DNA of 64,000 bases from the NCBI RefSeq assembly GCF_036014215.1, contig NZ_CP107922.1:62001-126000 (forward strand), given 5' to 3'. The DNA is from Streptomyces sp. NBC_00440 (GTDB lineage Bacteria > Actinomycetota > Actinomycetes > Streptomycetales > Streptomycetaceae). A program made the position numbers and the translations under genes. The notes under the pieces were generated by a model. The model saw only the letters and a program-made list of their open reading frames with translations, was not told where the DNA came from and did no database searches. The number at the start of each line of letters is the position of its first letter. Within the stretch, counting starts at the first letter, position 1. Shown here in pieces: positions 36,922 to 45,926 of the stretch.

Positions 36922-37994
36922 GGGCGTCCCTTTAGGTGAAGCGGCCGGGCTGCGCCGGCGGACAGGGCAGAGGCGATGACGGTGAGGCTGTGTCGGCTGC
37001 GGTTCGGACGTGCGGCGTCGGCCGCGGTGGTGAGCAGGTCTCTGGCTAGGTCCTCGGTCAGGTGACCGGCGGCGATGAGACCACCGGCGGTGTATGCGGC
37101 GCGGTTCAGTTTTTCGGTGAACGCTGTTCCTTCTGGGGCTGCCGCGCATGCTTCGACCTCGGCAAGGAGCGGCTCCAGGAGCCGGTTGGCGCGTTGCCCG
37201 GTTGGTCGGGTTGCTCCGGGGCGGGGCATCGGGACATGCGCGGGCTGCTTGTTCACTGAGTGGCCGGTGCGCTGGAGCTCTGTTGCCAGCCAGTCGGGGA
37301 GAGCTGCCGGGAGCCGTGCTGGGCCGACTGGCGTGTACGTCCCGGCGGGCGTGCGTGTTCCGGGGGTGACGATGTAGCCGCCGGTGGAGCGGACGTCGAC
37401 CTGCCAGGCGAGGGCGACTTTGGGGCTGGATCCGACCGAGGAGCGGTAGCGGGGTCCCTCTGACGGTGTGCGGTACCAGACGTGCAGGCCACCGGACGGA
37501 GTCCGTACGCGCAAGGTGGTGGCATCGTCTGCCGGATTGTTCTGTCCGCGAAGCGCTGCCAGCAGAGCGAGGGTGTCGAACCCAGAACCAAGACCTGTCA
37601 GGTTGACACTCTCATGGATGGGAATGCCGGGGAGGAGCCGGTCGCGGTGGGGGACTTCAGCGCTGTGTGCGTCGATGTCGAGGACGACGAGGCCGGCCGG
37701 GCCGCAAGAAACGCCGACGCCGAGTGTGGGGTGCTTGCCCCACCAAGTCTTGAGAAGGTCCGGTTTCGTGGTCGCGGCGTGAAAGCTGTGACACCAGAGT
37801 CCAGCGGGGATGCAGGGGCAGTCCGATGGGCTGTGGGGCTCGTCTCGGCACGTCGGGCAGTTCCCCGCGGGGGTTTTACGGCCAGGGGCCAGGGGGTGGA
37901 CGGGCCAGCCGTTAGCTGCACACCAGTAAGCGCTGTCGTAGGGACTGGTGGTTCCCGCCAGCTGGGGGCCACTGGTCTCATGCTGACGCGCCAC
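36918..37994 (-). CDS. Bifunctional DNA primase/polymerase (Prim-Pol)
   Basis: 358 residues. The archaeo-eukaryotic primase-like fold shows in YWCAANGWPVHPLAPGRKTP, VVLDIDAHS (catalytic DxD) and RTPSGGLHVWYRT, then GGYIVTPGTRTPAGTYT. It starts at GTG 37,994 with AAGGA 8 nt upstream, and the repeat-rich region 38,078-38,545 lies directly behind its promoter side. Prim-Pol proteins of this type serve as replication initiators (RepPP) in some AICEs. Confidence 0.9.
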   Translation of the reverse strand: MARQHETSGPQLAGTTSPYDSAYWCAANGWPVHPLAPGRKTPAGNCPTCRDEPHSPSDCPCIPAGLWCHSFHAATTKPDLLKTWWGKHPTLGVGVSCGPAGLVVLDIDAHSAEVPHRDRLLPGIPIHESVNLTGLGSGFDTLALLAALRGQNNPADDATTLRVRTPSGGLHVWYRTPSEGPRYRSSVGSSPKVALAWQVDVRSTGGYIVTPGTRTPAGTYTPVGPARLPAALPDWLATELQRTGHSVNKQPAHVPMPRPGATRPTGQRANRLLEPLLAEVEACAAAPEGTAFTEKLNRAAYTAGGLIAAGHLTEDLARDLLTTAADAARPNRSRHSLTVIASALSAGAARPLHLKGRP

Positions 37995-38077
37995 GCTGAT
38001 CGTCCTTGTCGGGGGGCTAACTCCTCATTCGGTCCCTGCGACAAAAGACCAGTTCACAGGCCTGCTACTGCAAGATG

Positions 38078-38545
38078 AGGGACCGAAGGGACTGAGATTT
38101 CCAATCAGTCCAGAGCGTACAACAGCTGCTTCGGCGCTGGTGGAGTCGTTTGCCAAGTTGAGTCCCTTCAGTCCCTGTGGCCCTCATGGGAGTTGGGCCG
38201 CGCAGGGGCCTGACAGGTTTTGCTGGTGGCATCAGGGGCCGGGCGTGTCGGGGCTCGGGGAGTGTTGCAGGAGGTAGGGACCGAAAGACTCACCGCACTT
38301 TGGTCCCTCTTCAGTCCCTGCCATAAAAGCGCAGGTCAGAAGGTCTTAGCACGAAAATCAGGGACTGAAGGGACCGAAAACCCCAGTTATGAACGGCTCA
38401 TGAGGATGTACCTCTGTTACGTGCGTGCGCATACGCACGCACCCGTGATGAACAGAACTGGAAGATTTGGTCCCTTCAGTCCCTTCAGTCCCGCCACTGA
38501 ATAGGAACAAGGGCTCTGAGCTGCAGCTTTACCGAGGGACTGAAG
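38078..38545. repeat. Iteron-like repeat field, candidate replication origin
   Basis: At least seven copies, in both orientations, of a core resembling GGGACTGAAGGGAC or its half-sites: 38,078-38,095; 38,161-38,176 (inverted); 38,275-38,290; 38,302-38,320 (inverted); 38,359-38,380; 38,469-38,493 (inverted, three half-sites in a row); 38,534-38,545. They lie in about 470 bp without genes, directly upstream of the Prim-Pol/primase operon. Iterons beside an initiator gene are the usual layout of an origin; this is inferred, not shown. Confidence 0.7.
38421..38442. repeat. Perfect inverted repeat inside the iteron field
   Basis: Arms GTGCGTGCG and CGCACGCAC, 9 bp each, around a CATA loop. It differs from the iteron core and could bind a dimeric protein or form a cruciform near the proposed origin. 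Confidence 0.6.
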
Positions 38546-38947
38546 CAGAGGCCCAAGTATGGCCGGGGACTCAGTTGCGAGGCTGCCTGCTGCGAGCCGT
38601 TGTGCAGGTCGAAGTCCGCGTCTGCCAGCCCAGGCAGGCCGATATTCCTGGGTTAGGCGGCGTAGGTGAACCGGCCCCGACGAGGCGGTACCAGGGCAGC
38701 CTGCTGCTGTGGCGTCAGGCGCCACACTCAGTTCATCAGGAATGTCCGTAGCCACGGCCGGATCGCTAAGCGGCAGGTCGGAATTCGCCCTGTATCGCTG
38801 CCGCCCACTCAACGAGCAGCTGCTACATGGTCCTCGCCGGCTCGTCAACGCAGGCCTGCATGTCCACGCAGGCGCGCGGATGGCCCGGTCCAGGTCTGCG
38901 AGAGAGCGCGGCGCGACAGGGGGAGGGGCCGGAGGAGGCCATGCATG

Positions 38948-39490
38948 TCATGGCCCCGAACTGACAATCGTTTCTACCGCGTCGAGTGCAACTGCCCACG
39001 GGAAAGGACGCTTCTCGCCGGGCTCGTTCGGTACGAAGCCGCCCTTCCCATACAGCACCGTCACCCCCGCCCCAGCGAGCGTCTCCACCGAGGTAGCGAA
39101 TGCCGGATGCTGCACGTAAGCCGCGTTTACGCACGGCATCGTGACCAGTGGAATCCCCCTCCCGATGCTTTCCGCTGCGACTCCTACGACGAATTTGCTG
39201 CTCAGCCCGAGCGCCCACTCGTTGATCGTGTTGAACGTGGCTGGTGCTACCAGGATGACGTCTGCCTTCGGCCACACGTCGGGCTCACCGGGTAGCTTGT
39301 ATTCGGAGCGCACTGGGTGGCCGCTCAGCGCTGTCAGGCCGTCCAGGCTGTTGTCGAGCCAGCGGGCTGCGCTCGGCGTCAACCCCAGGCACACGTCCCA
39401 GCTGCGGGCCTGAGCATCCTCCATGACACGGGCGACATCGAACACCGGTGGGGCTGCGGAGCCGAACAGGTACAGGGTCCGTGAGGTCAT
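38948..39490 (-). CDS. HFCD-type flavoprotein (PPC decarboxylase-like)
   Basis: 180 residues from the ATG at 39,490. The flavoprotein family pattern is visible: LYLFGSAAPP at the start, LPGEPDVWPKADVILVAPAT, FNTINEWALGLS, and PLVTMPCVNAAYVQHPAFA. The usual active-site His is not obvious near the N-terminus. Family members bind FMN and decarboxylate cysteine-like groups, but many have no known role. It faces away from the XRE/TPR regulator across 119 bp, a pairing often seen in Streptomyces, so the regulator may control it. Confidence 0.8.
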   Translation of the reverse strand: MTSRTLYLFGSAAPPVFDVARVMEDAQARSWDVCLGLTPSAARWLDNSLDGLTALSGHPVRSEYKLPGEPDVWPKADVILVAPATFNTINEWALGLSSKFVVGVAAESIGRGIPLVTMPCVNAAYVQHPAFATSVETLAGAGVTVLYGKGGFVPNEPGEKRPFPWAVALDAVETIVSSGP

Positions 39491-39514
39491 GTCGCTCAGT
39501 GGATCACAAGCAAT

Positions 39515-39543
39515 CGCCCCCGAACCGGATGGGTTCGGGGGCG
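39515..39543. promoter_or_regulatory. Perfect 12-bp hairpin in a divergent promoter region
   Basis: Stem CGCCCCCGAACC / GGTTCGGGGGCG with a GGATG loop, in the middle of the 119 bp between the flavoprotein and the XRE/TPR gene. It may be an operator for the regulator or a transcript-level element; it is not placed after any gene as a terminator would be. Confidence 0.6.
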
Positions 39544-39609
39544 ACGCAGAGTCCAGCACGCGGACGCGCGGGTACCGTTCCAGATGACGAGTCAGGAACG
39601 GAGACCAGT

Positions 39610-40758
39610 ATGCCCACACTGGACGACGACCACACGGGTGCCCGCATCAGGGAGCAGAGGAAACTCGCTAGGCTCACCCAGCGCGAGCTGGCCGACCGAA
39701 TCCCCTACTCCTACAGCCTCCTCAACCAGGTCGAGTGCGGCGCGCGCCCCGCCAGCACAGACTTCGTCGCAGCGGTCTCGCGCGCTCTGAGGATCGACGT
39801 CACCGCCCTGACAGGACAGCCCTACGTGACCGAACTCCAGCAGGACCGACTGGCCGAACTGGTCATGCCCATCCGGGAATCACTTGACCTCTACGACCTC
39901 GGCGCTGACCCGGACATGGCCGTCCGCTCGAATAGCGAGCTCATCACTGCGGCCAACGCCCTCTGCGAGATGGTCCGGGCGACTCACCTGCGCAATGCGG
40001 CACGAGGTCTGCCCGGTGTAATCAGCGAACTGACCACTGCAGCGCACCGGGCGCCGACCACCGAACTGTGGCAAGCTCTCGCCTCGGTTTACCGGACCGC
40101 CCACGACGTGTCCGTGAAGCTCGGATACTACGACTTGTCCGCCGTGGCCCTCGACCGCATGGACTGGGCCGCCCAGAGGGCATCAGACCCCTGCCTGGCC
40201 GCCGTGCGCCAGTACATGCGCGCGCTCGTCTACTTCCGCGAGGGCGAATACCGCATCGGCCAGCGCCTTATCGCCGCAGGACACACCGCAGTCAGCCAAG
40301 CCAAGTCGACACGCGAGTCCCTTGCGGTCACTGGCCAACTTCACCTCGGGGCATCCGTCATCGCAGCGCGAGCGGAAGACTCGGATGCCGTCGAGCGGCA
40401 CATCGGCGAAGCCACCGCGCTCGCGCAGCGCGTCGGCGACGCATCGAACATTCACTGGCTGTCCTTCGGGCCGACGAACGTCGCCATGCACAAGATGTCG
40501 GCAGCAGTCGAAATGCGCGAGTACGACGACGCCCTCACCCAAGCCCGGCAGATCAGCCTCCCCTCAGGGCTGGCGACCTCCCGGCGGTCTCACTTCCTCA
40601 TCGACAAGGCCCGCATCGAGATGGAGACCGGTCACGCAGAGGCCGCACTGAGCTTCGCTGATCACAGCCCGCAAGGCAGCACCCGAACAGACCAGGTACC
40701 ACCCGGGCGCCCGCGAAACCATCAGCGGCCTCGTCCATATCTCCCGCCGTACCCCTGA
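39610..40758 (+). CDS. XRE-TPR regulator with a frameshifted C-terminus
   Basis: 382 residues as read. An N-terminal HTH (REQRKLARLTQRELADRIPY, LLNQVECGARPAS) is followed by helical repeats of the TPR kind, the plan of many Streptomyces quorum- or phage-type regulators. GGAG lies before the ATG at 39,610. After EAALSFAD the sequence becomes Pro/Arg-rich junk, but the next frame continues as a natural end (ITARKAAPEQTRYHPGARET, DTLSHLAAWVGL) to a TAG at 40,793-40,795. A single-base change near 40,651-40,662 has therefore altered the last 45 residues. Confidence 0.85.
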   Translation: MPTLDDDHTGARIREQRKLARLTQRELADRIPYSYSLLNQVECGARPASTDFVAAVSRALRIDVTALTGQPYVTELQQDRLAELVMPIRESLDLYDLGADPDMAVRSNSELITAANALCEMVRATHLRNAARGLPGVISELTTAAHRAPTTELWQALASVYRTAHDVSVKLGYYDLSAVALDRMDWAAQRASDPCLAAVRQYMRALVYFREGEYRIGQRLIAAGHTAVSQAKSTRESLAVTGQLHLGASVIAARAEDSDAVERHIGEATALAQRVGDASNIHWLSFGPTNVAMHKMSAAVEMREYDDALTQARQISLPSGLATSRRSHFLIDKARIEMETGHAEAALSFADHSPQGSTRTDQVPPGRPRNHQRPRPYLPPYP

Positions 40759-40893
40759 CACGCTGTCCCACCTGGCCGCCTGGGTCGGCCTGTAGACCAC
40801 GCTCACCGTGCTCACAGATCTGTGAGCACTACCGCTTCCCCTGGCGGTCACGCTGGTCAGAGACCTGATCCACGGCGACTCGGGGTGTGCGCG

Positions 40894-41100
40894 ATGACAG
40901 ACGACACAGGCAGGGACAACCGGCAACCGGACTGCACCTATTGCCCCGAGCCGGGTGCGGACGTCTGTGTACGCATAGCGCCCTCCGCCAGGGGCCCGGC
41001 CCGCAGCGTGTACGCACATAGGCAGTGCGCGGCAGACCACGGCCTGCGTCCGCTCTACGTCCTCACAGGCGTTGCTGCCCCGACAGGGCAGGTTTCGTGA
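40894..41100 (+). CDS. Small Cys-containing hypothetical protein
   Basis: 68 residues. It contains CTYCPEPG and a second Cys-His cluster (YAHRQCAADHGL), consistent with a small zinc-binding fold. It follows the XRE/TPR gene and overlaps the next small gene by GTGA. No function known. Confidence 0.6.
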   Translation: MTDDTGRDNRQPDCTYCPEPGADVCVRIAPSARGPARSVYAHRQCAADHGLRPLYVLTGVAAPTGQVS

Positions 41101-41294
41101 ACGCCGCACCCGGCCCTGTGGACGTGCCCGGTAGCTACGCCTGTCGGGCCCAGGCGGCCTACACCCTGTACTTGGAGCACGTGATCTGCTGCCGGGACTG
41201 CACGCCGGACGCCTTGTGTGACCGCGGCCTCCCGCTTCGAAGCTCCTGCCACGCTGCACGAACCGCTGCGACTCGCACACGCCAGAAGGAATGA
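41097..41294 (+). CDS. Small Cys-rich hypothetical protein
   Basis: 65 residues from the GTG that overlaps the preceding stop. LEHVICCRDCTPDALCDRGL gives four cysteines in 12 positions, so a metal site is likely. It is the third gene of a probable XRE-controlled run. Confidence 0.5.
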   Translation: MNAAPGPVDVPGSYACRAQAAYTLYLEHVICCRDCTPDALCDRGLPLRSSCHAARTAATRTRQKE

Positions 41295-41374
41295 CGATGA
41301 CCGCGTGATCGTCTGAAGGGCTGTCACGAAGTAGATGACCCGTACGCCGTCGACCTCGTCAATGCCGTAGCGGC

Positions 41375-41462
41375 AACAGTTTTCACGGCAGCGCGCACAT
41401 GGCCCGATCTGCGCCGGGGCACAGTCCAGCAGCTGCGTTCTTCGGGGTGCGGGGATGCTCAT
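41375..41462 (-). pseudogene. N-terminal remnant of a Cys-rich small protein gene
   Basis: MSIPAPRRTQLLDCAPAQIG and PCARCRENCCRYG read as the front of a small cysteine-rich protein; the frame then runs into unrelated sequence antisense to the upstream gene. A near copy lies at 57,239-57,332. Confidence 0.45.
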
Positions 41463-41604
41463 CCTGGCGGTGTCTTTCCGCTTGTGGTGATCCAGTGTTC
41501 GTGAGACCGGAACATCAATAAGGCGTCGAGCATCTGTTTATCCGCCTACATCAGAGTTGTCGAATCTTGCCGGACGGTCCGGGCGAGCAGGGAGGATTCA
41601 TACC

Positions 41605-41811
41605 ATGGGCAACAAGATTGCGGCCTTGACTGTTACGGCTCTGCTTGCCGGTGGTGCGCTCGCCGCCACGTCCGCACCCTCCATTGGCTCGGACCACGCC
41701 TGGTCCACCTCGGATGTCGCGACGGCCGTGCCGGGGAACCAGTATCAGGACATTGCCCCGCAGGCAGTCTCCCCGGACAACTGGCACACCGAGTCCACCC
41801 CCGAAGACTGA
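41605..41811 (+). CDS. Small secreted peptide
   Basis: 68 residues with GGAGG upstream of the ATG. An N-terminal signal sequence (MGNKIAALTVTALLAGGALA) with an ALA-A cleavage site leaves a short acidic peptide ending NWHTESTPED. No cysteines, so neither a lantibiotic nor a lipoprotein. Function unknown. Confidence 0.7.
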   Translation: MGNKIAALTVTALLAGGALAATSAPSIGSDHAWSTSDVATAVPGNQYQDIAPQAVSPDNWHTESTPED

Positions 41812-42482
41812 GTCGAGTGTCTCGCTCCTGGGCCAGCTCCGGCTCTTGGTCTCCGTTCGGAATGGCCAAAGTGACCGCTCCGCGAATTTCAGGTTCAGGA
41901 ACAGGCAGGGGAAGGAGCAGATCGGTTGCAGCGGGGGCGTCGGTGAAGTACGGCTCCCCGGGCAGGCGCGCGTAGCCAACGTGGACCTGGCCGTCGGCCG
42001 TCAGCTCTTCATGCCGGGGTGCCGCAGCCGATCGGCGGCACCCACATGGCGGCCGCGGGGGCGGCCGTTCACCGGCTGCTTCGACGCGGGCAGGAGACGA
42101 GCCCGAGGACGGTGTCCGGGTCGGGCTGCGCCAGGCGCACCGCCTGGCCCCCGGGCGATGCTCTCCAGCTCTCGCCTGCGCGATGGCCCGCGCTGCGTGC
42201 ATGCACCAGCGCTGGAGCCGCGTCCGGGTCCAGCGATGAGGTCGGGCGCCGACCGCCGGGTAGACGATCCGTCGGCGGGTGGTCGTCCCGGTCAACATGC
42301 GTGGCGCTGATCGAGCATTCGGGACCGGCCCGCGCTGCAGTCGCCTAGCGACCGCAAGCGCCTCCCGTGCCCCCTGGTGGTCACTTCCTGCCCCGACGGG
42401 GGATGGCGCGGGGGTGGCCGGCCGCCCGGAATTTACTATCGCCAGTCATCACATGAGGTCTGGGGTCCCACAGGCGCCACAC
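41812..42482. other. Gene-poor region with a decayed minus-strand frame
   Basis: 671 bp without a supportable gene. A minus-strand stretch (HVGYARLPGEPYFTDAPAAT, LLLPLPVPEPEIRGAV, about 41,860-42,020) looks like former protein, but it has no start, no recognised family and no continuation. Confidence 0.45.
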
Positions 42483-43325
42483 TCACCGGCAATCGTCAAC
42501 TGGTTCGCCGCAGAACTCCCTGGCGCCGCGCAGCGTGGCGCGCAGTTGTCGCTGGGTCACCTGGCTGTCGAGGCGTACGTCGAGGGCTCCGGGAACGGAA
42601 CTGTCGGCGCGCAGCCCCTTGGGCAGCCGGGTGGCGTCGAGGCCGTCACGCTTGGCGATGAGGACGCCGAGTTCGTGGCGGCTCAGGGCGTCGGGCCCTG
42701 CGAGATGGTGGATGCCTGCTGCGCCGCCCGACGCCAGTTCCAGCAGCGCGGCCGCGAGGTCCGAGACATGGACGGGGCAGCGGATGTCGTCGGTGAACAG
42801 GGCGCCTTCGGTCGTGCCGGCGGTGAGTTGGTGAGCCAGGCGCTCGTGCACGGAATGCCCGTGGCCGATGATCAGCGATGTGCGGGCGACGACCGCTTTC
42901 GGATGCACCGCGAGAATTCCGGTCTCTGCGGCGGCTTTGGCTGCACCGTACGGGCTGATGGGATCTGGGAGGCAGGACTCGTCGTAGTGGACTCGGCCGA
43001 CCCCGGAGAACACCGCGTCGGTGGACACGTGGACCATACGGGTTCCGCGCTTCGCCGCGACGATCGCGAGCTGGAGTGGCCCTTCTGCCGTAATCGCCCA
43101 GTCGGCCCGGCCGCTCGATGCGTTGATGACGACGTGCGGGTCCGTCTCGGCCATGACGGCGTCCAGGCGTCCGGCGTCCCGCAGATCGAGGGGGCGCCAC
43201 GTATCTGCGGAGGCAGTGCCCGGCTCGGTCATGTACGTGGCGACTGTCCTGTGCCCGGCTGTTCTCGCTTGCCGCACCAGCTCAGAGCCCAGAAAGCCGC
43301 TGCCGCCGACGATCAGAATTGTCAT
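42483..43325 (-). CDS. RmlD-like NAD(P)-dependent sugar-nucleotide reductase
   Basis: 280 residues of the extended SDR type. A Rossmann motif GGSGFLGSE opens the protein, STDAVFSG and YGAAKAAAE supply the Ser and YxxxK catalytic residues, and the C-terminal half matches dTDP-4-dehydrorhamnose reductases (RCPVHVSDLAAALLELASGG). It lies near UDP-glucose dehydrogenase and a truncated aminotransferase, pointing to a nucleotide-sugar pathway, though no glycosyltransferase is visible. Confidence 0.88.
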   Translation of the reverse strand: MTILIVGGSGFLGSELVRQARTAGHRTVATYMTEPGTASADTWRPLDLRDAGRLDAVMAETDPHVVINASSGRADWAITAEGPLQLAIVAAKRGTRMVHVSTDAVFSGVGRVHYDESCLPDPISPYGAAKAAAETGILAVHPKAVVARTSLIIGHGHSVHERLAHQLTAGTTEGALFTDDIRCPVHVSDLAAALLELASGGAAGIHHLAGPDALSRHELGVLIAKRDGLDATRLPKGLRADSSVPGALDVRLDSQVTQRQLRATLRGAREFCGEPVDDCR

Positions 43326-43379
43326 TGTGTAACCGTAGCCCCGCAGGCCCGGCGGTCAGCCAGCCCGGCGGAACGGCCG

Positions 43380-43841
43380 CTATGTATGCGGCTGCCAGAC
43401 GTAGCGGACGTCCGGCTCGCGCTCGTCGTTGCGCTGCCCGTCAGTCCGCTCGACCTCCTCGAAACCATGTCGCTGGTAGAAGCGCTGGGCCGGCGCGTTG
43501 ACCTGGAACGTCCACAGCGACAGGCCGTCCGGCTGCTGCCACTTGGCCAGGAGCATGAACCGGTCGCCGAGGCCCCGTCCGCGCCATTGCGGTTCGAGGT
43601 AGAGCTGCTTCAGCTCCTCACCGTTGAGCACCAGGAGCCCCACCACGCTGTCCCCTGTGACGGCCACCCAGGTCTCGTACTGCGGCACGAGAACGCCGGA
43701 GAACCAGTCCTGCACCTCAGCTTCGTCGTGCGCACAGCGCACGGTCGGCAGGCCGGCGGCGTAGGAGCGCAACCACACACCGGCCGCGGCGCGTGCGTCG
43801 GCGTGGCCGGCGCGGCGGAGAAGAACATTGCCGTTGTTCAT
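43380..43841 (-). CDS. GNAT-family N-acetyltransferase
   Basis: 153 residues. The acetyl-CoA pyrophosphate loop is PQWRGRGLGDRFM; ELKQLYLEPQ before it and NAPAQRFYQRHGFEEVERTD after it are standard GNAT strands. Substrate unknown. It lies 12 bp downstream of UDP-glucose dehydrogenase and probably shares its transcript. Confidence 0.9.
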   Translation of the reverse strand: MNNGNVLLRRAGHADARAAAGVWLRSYAAGLPTVRCAHDEAEVQDWFSGVLVPQYETWVAVTGDSVVGLLVLNGEELKQLYLEPQWRGRGLGDRFMLLAKWQQPDGLSLWTFQVNAPAQRFYQRHGFEEVERTDGQRNDEREPDVRYVWQPHT

Positions 43842-43853
43842 CGCGGCCCGGCC

Positions 43854-45176
43854 CTACTTCCCGGGGCGTCCGAGCTGGTGCACGGTCCAGCCCGCCGCGC
43901 GCCACGGCTCGGGATCGAGGGTGGTGCGGCAGTCGACGAGCAGGGGGGTGGCCGGGCGGTTCCCGAGAGCCTGGGGGTCTGCCTGCCGGTACTCGGGCCA
44001 CTCGGTGGCCAGGACGATGACGTCGGCGCCGTCGAGGGAGGTGGGCAGGTCGTCCGTGTAGTCGAACTCGGGGCTGCGGACCATAGCGGTGGCCACCGCC
44101 TGAGGGTCGTGAATGGTGACGGTGGCGCCAGCCTGCTGGAGTGCCTGGGCAAGGGAGAGAGCCGGGGATTCACGGACGTCGTTCGTGCCAGGCTTGAACG
44201 CTGCGCCCCACACAGTGACCCGGGTGCCCCTGATGGGGCGTTCGCCCAGGGCGCGGGTGATGAGGCCCAGGGCAACGTAAGTGCGGTTCTCGTTGATCTC
44301 CTCGGCGGCGCGCAGCAGGGTGGCGGCCTGGCTGGCGCCGAGCTGCCCCGCGGAGGCGGTGAAGGCTCTGATGTCCTTGGGGAGGCAGCCGCCGCCGTAG
44401 CCGATGCCGGGCCTCATGCCGGCGCTGCCGATCCGGGGATCGATGCCCAGGATGTCCACGATCTGGGAGACGTCGCCGCCCGCGGCCTCGCACATGTCAG
44501 CGACGGCGTTGATGTACGAGATTTTGAGACCGAGGAAGGTGTTCGCGGCGCCCTTGGCCAGCTCGGCGGTCTGCGGGTCGGTGACGAAGATCGGGACACC
44601 GGCGTCGAGGATGGGGGCGTAGACCGCGCGGATCGCCTTCTCGGCCTCTGCGGTGGTGAGTCCGGCGATGAGTCGGTCGGGGCAAAGAGTGTCTTCGACC
44701 GCGTGCCCTTCGCGCAGGAACTCCGGATTCCAGCAGACGTCGACCTGCTCGCCGGCGGGGGCCAGGCGCTGGACGAGGGCAGTGACCTGGCTGGTGGTGC
44801 CCACGCTGACGGTCGACTTCCCGACGATCGTGCACGCCCGGTCGAGGTGGGGGGCAAGCGTGCGGATCGCGCCGAAGACCTGTGCGGTGTCGTAGGAGCG
44901 GCCGTCAGCATCGATGGGGGTGCCGACACCGATGAAGTGCAGCTCAGCGAAGTCCGCAGCCTCGCGGATGTCTGTGGTGAAGCGCAGACGTCCGCTCTGG
45001 GTGTGGTGGGCAAGGAGTTCCGGCAGGCCGATCTCGTAAATGGGGCACTCGCCGGCGCTGAGTCGATCGACCCGGGCCTGGTCAACGTCAACGCCGATGA
45101 CCTCATGGCCCAGCTCCGCCATCGCCGCAGCATGCGGGATCCCGAGGTGACCGCAGCCGATTACAGAAACGCGCAT
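43854..45176 (-). CDS. UDP-glucose 6-dehydrogenase
   Basis: 440 residues from the ATG at 45,176. It oxidises UDP-glucose to UDP-glucuronate using two NAD+. Seen: the Rossmann motif VIGCGHLGIPHA, GKSTVSVGTT, WNPEFLREGHAVED, the catalytic Cys in GYGGGCLPKD and the C-terminal WGAAFKPGTNDVRESP. The length is normal for the family. The long plus-strand frame over the same bases is an antisense shadow. Confidence 0.95.
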   Translation of the reverse strand: MRVSVIGCGHLGIPHAAAMAELGHEVIGVDVDQARVDRLSAGECPIYEIGLPELLAHHTQSGRLRFTTDIREAADFAELHFIGVGTPIDADGRSYDTAQVFGAIRTLAPHLDRACTIVGKSTVSVGTTSQVTALVQRLAPAGEQVDVCWNPEFLREGHAVEDTLCPDRLIAGLTTAEAEKAIRAVYAPILDAGVPIFVTDPQTAELAKGAANTFLGLKISYINAVADMCEAAGGDVSQIVDILGIDPRIGSAGMRPGIGYGGGCLPKDIRAFTASAGQLGASQAATLLRAAEEINENRTYVALGLITRALGERPIRGTRVTVWGAAFKPGTNDVRESPALSLAQALQQAGATVTIHDPQAVATAMVRSPEFDYTDDLPTSLDGADVIVLATEWPEYRQADPQALGNRPATPLLVDCRTTLDPEPWRAAGWTVHQLGRPGK

Positions 45177-45195
45177 TTCAGGCCGTCCTTGTCTT

Positions 45196-45225
45196 CTGGG
45201 GCACACCGGACTCGGCGTGCCCCAG
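45196..45225 (-). terminator. Terminator-like hairpin
   Basis: Stem CTGGGGCAC / GTGCCCCAG (9 bp, 12-nt loop) between the end of the aminotransferase remnant and the UDP-glucose dehydrogenase start, placed to end transcripts of the former. Confidence 0.5.
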
Positions 45226-45338
45226 ACGCTATCGGTTGTCGAGCAGAACCCAAGTCGGTTCGCCCGGTGGATTGTTGAGGTGTTCGAGTAGCTGGTGCAG
45301 AGAGGTTCGGGGCACCAGCCTGAGGTGCGGCCAGTGGT

Positions 45339-45860
45339 TCAGCCGACGGCATCCAGCGCATTGGACAGGGCGTTGACCAGGAACGCGATGTCGTCGTCCG
45401 TAGATATCAGCGGAGGCGCGACGACCAGCCCTTCGCTCTGGGGCGCTCCGGCTCCGGTGAACGGGTAGAAAAACACCCCGCGTTCCTCGATCGCCTTCAT
45501 CACGTGCCAGAGCTTTCCAGGGACGACTTCCACTCCGTAGAGGAAGCCCAGCCCGCGTACGTCCTTGACCGGCCCGACGCCGTTCAAGGACCTCATGGCC
45601 TCCCCCAGGCGTTCCCCACGCGCCGTGAAGGCGGGCATGTCGATCGCGTCCAGTTCATCGAGGACGCCCAGGCACGCGGCTGCCATCAGCGGGTGTGCGG
45701 CCATAGTGCCCATCGCGGGCAGCGGGTCGGCGTCCGCGTGCCGGATCCACGGAGCGATCTCGGGTGACACCAGCACCGCGCCCACGGCCGTGTACCCGGC
45801 CCCCAGTCCCTTGGACAGGATCACCATGTCGGGCTCGCAGCCTTCCCAGTGACGGCTGGC
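45339..45860 (-). pseudogene. Class III aminotransferase, C-terminal half only
   Basis: From HWEGCEPDMVILSKGLGAGY (PLP Lys in SKG) to GLVVAPPLISTDDDIAFLV the sequence is a fold-type I, class III aminotransferase. About 250 N-terminal residues are absent; upstream in frame is unrelated DNA that belongs to the opposite-strand gene at 45,927. Probably the loser in the recombination that placed that gene. Confidence 0.85.
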
Positions 45861-45926
45861 GAGGGACGCCCCTTCCGCCCGGAGGCGAGGAGTGCCCGAT
45901 TCGGGGTGCCACTCGTTGATCCGCGC

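Noticed and set aside
38078..38545. Iteron field as a CRISPR array
   Set aside because: Repeats are short, irregularly spaced, in both orientations and without cas genes.
42279..45278. A 999-codon plus-strand open frame
   Set aside because: It lies antisense to RmlD-like, GNAT and UDP-glucose dehydrogenase genes with clear motifs, and its translation has no family features. High-GC DNA gives such shadows.
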